Source of the DNA: Intestinimonas massiliensis (ex Afouda et al. 2020)
GTDB taxonomy: Bacteria > Bacillota > Clostridia > Oscillospirales > Oscillospiraceae
Direction: 5' to 3'
DNA: 43,641 bases
NCBI RefSeq assembly: GCF_900626285.1
Contig: NZ_LR131147.1
Span: forward strand, 3,185,306-3,228,946
The notes under the pieces are model-generated. The model ran no database searches and was not told where the DNA came from. It worked only from the letters and a program-made list of their open reading frames with translations. Positions 40,562 through 43,641 of this stretch are shown in pieces. A program made the position numbers and the translations under genes. Position 1 is the first letter of the stretch. Each line of letters begins with the position of its first letter.

Positions 40562-40689
40562 GGGAAAAGCCTCCTCTTTCCAACGGATTTCTTGCCCCTA
40601 TCCTACCGCCGTACTGACCTGTTTTAAATGTCCAGTTCTATTCTTTTTAAAAATATCAGTTATTTCAATCCGAATAAAATAAGCCGATT

Positions 40690-40726
40690 AAAAAACAGCG
40701 GCCCGCTCTCAGGTGGAGCGGGCCGC
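40690..40726 (-). terminator. Rubredoxin gene terminator
   Basis: GCGGCCCGCTC (40698-40708) with GAGCGGGCCGC (40716-40726), 7-base loop. On the minus strand it is followed by T6, 14 bases past the rubredoxin stop. Confidence 0.92.
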
Positions 40727-40739
40727 CGCTTTTCACTTC

Positions 40740-40898
40740 TTACTCCTTGGAGAACTGGTCCTTGCCGGCGCCGCACAGAGGGCACACCCAATCAGCGGGA
40801 ACCTTGTCCCAGGGGGTGCCGGGAGCCACGCCGTTGTCGGGATCGCCGTTGGCGGGGTCGTAAATATAGCCGCACAGGTCGCAAACATACTTATCCAT
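40740..40898 (-). CDS. Rubredoxin
   Basis: 52-residue one-iron electron carrier. Two CxxC knuckles hold the iron: YVCDLCGYIYDPANGDPDNG (4-23) and WVCPLCGAGKDQF (37-49). The conserved aromatic and DNGVAPGT motif are intact. ATG 40898 follows AAAGGAG; a longer in-frame ATG at 40946 reads into the divergent promoter region. It would serve oxygen or peroxide defence in an anaerobe. Confidence 0.97.
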   Translation of the reverse strand: MDKYVCDLCGYIYDPANGDPDNGVAPGTPWDKVPADWVCPLCGAGKDQFSKE

Positions 40899-40929
40899 GA
40901 GAAAATCTCCTTTACTTGTTTTTTCACAA

Positions 40930-40970
40930 AAGGCAGGGCAGGCCAACAGCCTTGCCGAATTCCCTGCCTT
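40930..40970. repeat. Inverted repeat over the dus promoter
   Basis: AAGGCAGGG (40930-40938) and CCCTGCCTT (40962-40970), 23 bases apart. The -35 box and spacer of the dus promoter lie inside. It could be a regulator site or a hairpin in a rubredoxin leader. Confidence 0.6.
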
Positions 40971-40980
40971 GTGGTATGAT
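40952..40980 (+). promoter_or_regulatory. dus promoter
   Basis: TTGCCG (40952-40957), 17 bases, TATGAT (40975-40980), giving a leader of about 35 bases to the GTG start. Confidence 0.72.
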
Positions 40981-41021
40981 ACGCTTGTTACGCTACTATT
41001 TATAACATATGAGGGTACACC

Positions 41022-42005
41022 GTGAAAATTGGCAATATCACCATAAATTCAAAACTTGCGTTGGCACCTATGGCCGGAGTGACGGATCTGGGCTTCCGCA
41101 CCGTCTGCCGGGAACTGGGGGCGGGGTATACCGTCACCGAGATGGTCAGCGCCAAGGCCCTGTGCTATCAGGACAAGAAGTCCATCCCCCTGCTGAAGCT
41201 GGGGGACGGGGAGCACCCCGCCGCCGCCCAGCTCTTCGGCAGCGACCCGGCCTGCATGGAGCAGGCAGCCGGCATTGCGTCGGAGGTGTCCGGGGCGGAC
41301 ATCATCGACATCAACATGGGCTGCCCGGTGCCCAAGGTGGCCAACTCCGGGGACGGCTCGGGACTGATGAAAAACCCCGACCTGGCGGTGAAGGTGGCCC
41401 AGGCGGTGATCCGTGGAGCCGGCGGAAAACCGGTGACGGTGAAGTTCCGGCTGGGCTGGGACAAGGGCTCCATCAACTGCGTGGAGTTTGCCAAAGCCAT
41501 GGAGCAGGCCGGGGTGTCCGCCGTGGCGGTCCACGGCCGCACCAAGACCCAGATGTATTCCGGGAAAGCCAACTGGGACTATATCAAAGCGGTAAAAGAG
41601 GCGGTGTCCATCCCGGTCATGGCCAACGGGGACGTATTCGAGCCGGAGGACGCGGTCCACATCCTGAAGTACACCGGGGCGGACATGGCGATGATCGGCC
41701 GGGGCTGCTTCGGCAATCCCTGGCTGTTCCAGCGGGCCCAGGCCGCCTTGGAGGGACGTGAGATTCCGCCCCTGCCCCCGCTGGCGGAGCGGTGCGACAC
41801 GGCGGTGCGGCAGTTTGAGCTGTCCGCCGCCCACAAGGGGGAGCACATCGCCTGTCTGGAGGCCAGGAAGCATTACGCCTGGTATCTGAAGGGGGTCCCC
41901 TACGCGGGGTATTACAAGGAACAGATCAGCCACGTGTCCACCATGGAGGACATCTACAAGGTGACGGCGGGCATCAAGCGGGATCTGAAGGACGAGGAAC
42001 GGTAA
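41022..42005 (+). CDS. dusB: tRNA-dihydrouridine synthase
   Basis: FMN enzyme that reduces uridine to dihydrouridine in tRNA D-loops. The 327-residue protein has NSKLALAPMAGVTDLGFRTV (9-28), the catalytic cysteine Cys101 in DINMGCPVPKV, then VTVKFRLGW, AVHGRTKTQMYSGKANWDYI and GADMAMIGRGCFGNPWLF, the phosphate-binding end of the TIM barrel. The C-terminal helical domain recognises tRNA. The DusB-type sequence fits best; exact uridine position is not certain. GTG start with GAGGG upstream. Confidence 0.93.
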   Translation: MKIGNITINSKLALAPMAGVTDLGFRTVCRELGAGYTVTEMVSAKALCYQDKKSIPLLKLGDGEHPAAAQLFGSDPACMEQAAGIASEVSGADIIDINMGCPVPKVANSGDGSGLMKNPDLAVKVAQAVIRGAGGKPVTVKFRLGWDKGSINCVEFAKAMEQAGVSAVAVHGRTKTQMYSGKANWDYIKAVKEAVSIPVMANGDVFEPEDAVHILKYTGADMAMIGRGCFGNPWLFQRAQAALEGREIPPLPPLAERCDTAVRQFELSAAHKGEHIACLEARKHYAWYLKGVPYAGYYKEQISHVSTMEDIYKVTAGIKRDLKDEER

Positions 42006-42122
42006 CGGTATTTTATTTTAGGGAGAAAGACCTGCTAACAAAAGTCAAGTAAAACTTTCAAAGGAAACGAGCAAAGGAAAAGGGTGCACCAAATTAAACC
42101 GCTGTGCATTTCAAAAAATGGC

Positions 42123-42132
42123 GGTCAGCCAG
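42123..42132 (-). repeat. 10-base string shared between the two ends of the IS110 element
   Basis: GGTCAGCCAG occurs here (20 bases past the transposase stop) and again at 43541-43550, inside the candidate guide RNA. On the transposase strand it reads CTGGCTGACC in both places. Confidence 0.7.
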
Positions 42133-42151
42133 ACAGTATAGAGCTGGGAAA

Positions 42152-43360
42152 TCAGCCATGCTCCAGAGAATCCAGGTAGGCTTTCACAGAAGCGTAGTAG
42201 ATGCGCAGGAACTTGTTGGCGGAGGCCATCATGTAGACACGGTAGGGCTTACCTTCAGAGCGTTTCTTGTTCATGAACTGGTAGACCGGCTCATCCATTG
42301 GAGCGCATTGCAGGAGGACCCCCATCACCAGAAAGAGCGTCCTTCGCAGTGAGGCAGATCCTCTCTTGGAAATGTTACGGCTACGGACATCCACTTGTCC
42401 AGATTGGTAAGGTGGGGCGTCAATGCCTGCAAAGGCCACCAGCGCTTTCTTGGAATGAAAACGGCGTACATCGCCAATTTCAGCTATGAGTTGGGGGCCG
42501 AGGGTTGGGCCAACACCAAACATCTCCATCACCACAGGATACTCCGGTAGAGAAACGGCCAGGGACTGCATCTCCTGCTTGAGAGCAGCTAACGCGGCGG
42601 AAGTTGCCCGGAGTTGGGAAACAGCCTGTTCTACCAAAAGTTTTGCCGTATCCGTTTTCGGCATGACACCGAAGTGTCCACATGCAGAGGCGTATATGTC
42701 CAGTGCCTTATCCTCGCTAAAATTGTAGCCGTGCTTTCTGCACCACTTCTGGTATTGGGTGGTAAAGGCCTTTTTAGACAAACCACAGACACTCTCACAA
42801 TGCCAAAAAGCGGCTACAAAATCCACCCACTTCTCGCTGCCATCGGCGCGGGGTGGACTGGTAAACAGGCGGTTTGCATCAGGGAAAGCGGTGTCCAGCA
42901 GGGAGATTAGGTTGTTCTTCAGCATGGTCCGTACTTTGGAATACTGCTGGTACTGCCGGTAGCAGGTCTTCAGCATGAGCCGGGTGTCCTCCTCCGGGAC
43001 ATATTTCGGTAGTGTGAGCCAGTGGTCAAGGCCGTAGTTGGCCAGTTTCACGGCGTCCTTCTTGTCAGTCTTGCCTCGTCTTAAACTGTTGTTCCCATAG
43101 TCATGCACCAGCATTGCATTGACTACGGAGACATAAAGTCCCGCGTCGTGGAGCAGCCAGGCCACCGGCGCGTGGTAATTACCCGTGGATTCCATCACCA
43201 CACGGGTCTCACCGTCCAAACTTTTGAGCAGCCCTGCCAGTTCGTTCAGTTCATTGGCGGTGTGTCGCACTTCAAAGGGTGAAACCACCACCTCACCGAA
43301 GGGGCGCATGACGGCGATCATGCTTTTCCCTTTGGAAACATCGATGCCAACGCTGTTCAT
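42152..43360 (-). CDS. IS110-family transposase/recombinase (DEDD type)
   Basis: 402-residue bridge-RNA-type recombinase. The RuvC-like domain has Asp7 in VGIDVSKGKS, Glu57 in VVMESTGNYH, and Asp99 and Asp102 in KTDKKDAVKLANYG, with the same spacing as IS621. The C-terminal Tnp20 domain has FGVGPTLGPQLIAEIGDVRR, FAGIDAPPYQSG and the catalytic serine Ser335 in SKRGSASLRR. All catalytic residues are intact, so it could be active. ATG 43360 is chosen because GGAGG lies 7 bases upstream; a longer in-frame start (43423) reads through the leader. Confidence 0.96.
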   Translation of the reverse strand: MNSVGIDVSKGKSMIAVMRPFGEVVVSPFEVRHTANELNELAGLLKSLDGETRVVMESTGNYHAPVAWLLHDAGLYVSVVNAMLVHDYGNNSLRRGKTDKKDAVKLANYGLDHWLTLPKYVPEEDTRLMLKTCYRQYQQYSKVRTMLKNNLISLLDTAFPDANRLFTSPPRADGSEKWVDFVAAFWHCESVCGLSKKAFTTQYQKWCRKHGYNFSEDKALDIYASACGHFGVMPKTDTAKLLVEQAVSQLRATSAALAALKQEMQSLAVSLPEYPVVMEMFGVGPTLGPQLIAEIGDVRRFHSKKALVAFAGIDAPPYQSGQVDVRSRNISKRGSASLRRTLFLVMGVLLQCAPMDEPVYQFMNKKRSEGKPYRVYMMASANKFLRIYYASVKAYLDSLEHG

Positions 43361-43480
43361 CCACATTCCTCCAATACTAAAGAATCTGCAACCGGAATCC
43401 ATCTTTTCTCGTTGCCGATTCAATCTATTGGGTGACGCGAACTCCCCGGCATCCGGTGGCTCAACCTGCTGAAATCGAAC

Positions 43481-43612
43481 GCTACAACAAGAGGATGGCT
43501 GACAGTCTTTCGTACGGACTTACAAGCCCAAGGAGTGAGTGGTCAGCCAGTTGCTCCTCTTATTGTAGCTTAGGCACGAGATGGAGGGAAAGCCGGACTG
43601 GCTGCCCGGCTT
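43481..43612 (-). ncRNA. Candidate bridge RNA of the IS110 element
   Basis: Non-coding region upstream of the transposase with strong secondary structure. A 7-base hairpin, AAGCCGG (43590-43596) with CCGGCTT (43606-43612), is followed on the minus strand by a long stem: 43542-43569 pairs with 43481-43503, about 22 pairs with one C-A mismatch and a one-sided 5-base bulge (GTTGC, 43550-43554). A 38-base apical region contains a smaller AGTC/GACT hairpin. A further CCGG hairpin lies at 43446-43456. Position, size and looped stems fit the RNAs described for IS110 elements; exact ends and guide loops are unknown. Confidence 0.6.
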
Positions 43613-43641
43613 GCCTGTCCAAATTTATTGTAATAGCAGTG

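Larger units (their letters stand above)
42123..43641 (-). mobile_element. IS110-family insertion sequence, left end at or beyond window edge
   Basis: Holds a complete IS110-type transposase and a long structured non-coding region upstream of it. No terminal inverted repeats are visible, as usual for the family. The boundary near 42123 is a guess, based on a 10-base string shared between the transposase downstream flank and the upstream structured region. The other end may lie past 43641; multi-copy elements often break assemblies here. The base composition is lower in GC than the neighbours. Confidence 0.7.

Noticed and set aside
40562..40697. Vitamin riboswitch upstream of the ECF S component gene
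   Set aside because: The leader is AT-rich with only weak pairing; no TPP, FMN, cobalamin, folate or preQ1 core could be recognised.
42006..42122. IS1111-type arrangement, with the guide RNA downstream of the transposase
   Set aside because: The downstream gap is short and has no comparable stem; the upstream side carries the structure, as in the IS110 group.
1..43641. CRISPR array or toxin/antiphage cluster
   Set aside because: No regularly spaced repeats and no recognisable Cas, restriction or toxin genes seen.

Overview
The window looks like one contig of a GC-rich, low-redox, spore-forming Clostridia, most likely the Oscillospiraceae group (Flavonifractor, Lawsonibacter or Intestinimonas type). 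The reasons are AGGAGG ribosome binding sites, TTGACA/TATAAT promoters with 17-base spacers set in short AT-rich gaps, a bofA/yaaL sporulation pair, a V-type ATPase operon, rubredoxin, ethanolamine microcompartment genes and a short-chain fatty acid transporter. Genus is inferred from gene content and protein style only; no database was consulted.

Layout. 1-184 is an almost pure G/C tract (3 A in 180 bases) that looks like a damaged contig edge. 257-2009 is the tail of an ethanolamine utilisation (eut) operon: shell vertex protein EutN, permease EutH and cupin EutQ. It is followed by an SSB-like protein and a DUF3842 protein, ending at a shared two-way terminator. 3251-9943 holds an AtoE-type fatty acid transporter, NADP-isocitrate dehydrogenase, a MATE exporter, a YeiH-family transporter and asparagine synthetase AsnA. 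9964-11802 is an LTA-synthase-like membrane phosphotransferase. 11927-20597 is a nine-gene V-type ATPase operon in the Enterococcus ntp order; its rotor subunit keeps the sodium ligand set. 20885-23795 carries a three-gene envelope/regulator operon and yaaL-bofA.

24144-31099 carries the two subunits of a type IIA topoisomerase, separated by a surface Xaa-Pro peptidase gene that has its own promoter and terminator. 31118-33686 continues with a YitT membrane protein, a LUD-domain protein and a lipoprotein that looks like a transglutaminase without its cysteine. A tRNA-Gly(GCC) with encoded CCA follows. 34028-37553 is a ferrous iron operon (feoA, feoA, feoB, small Cys-rich protein, DtxR-like repressor) preceded by clear GGTTAG/CTAACC operators. 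37703-42005 holds a HAD phosphatase, release factor 3, an ECF transporter S component, rubredoxin and a tRNA-dihydrouridine synthase.

The right edge is an IS110-family element. Its transposase has the full DEDD plus serine set. The roughly 280 bases upstream of the transposase contain a long stem-loop array fitting a bridge RNA, and a 10-base string there is repeated just beyond the transposase stop. This is the most interesting mobile feature in the window. Both window ends look like assembly breaks: a low-complexity tract on the left and a repeatable insertion sequence on the right.
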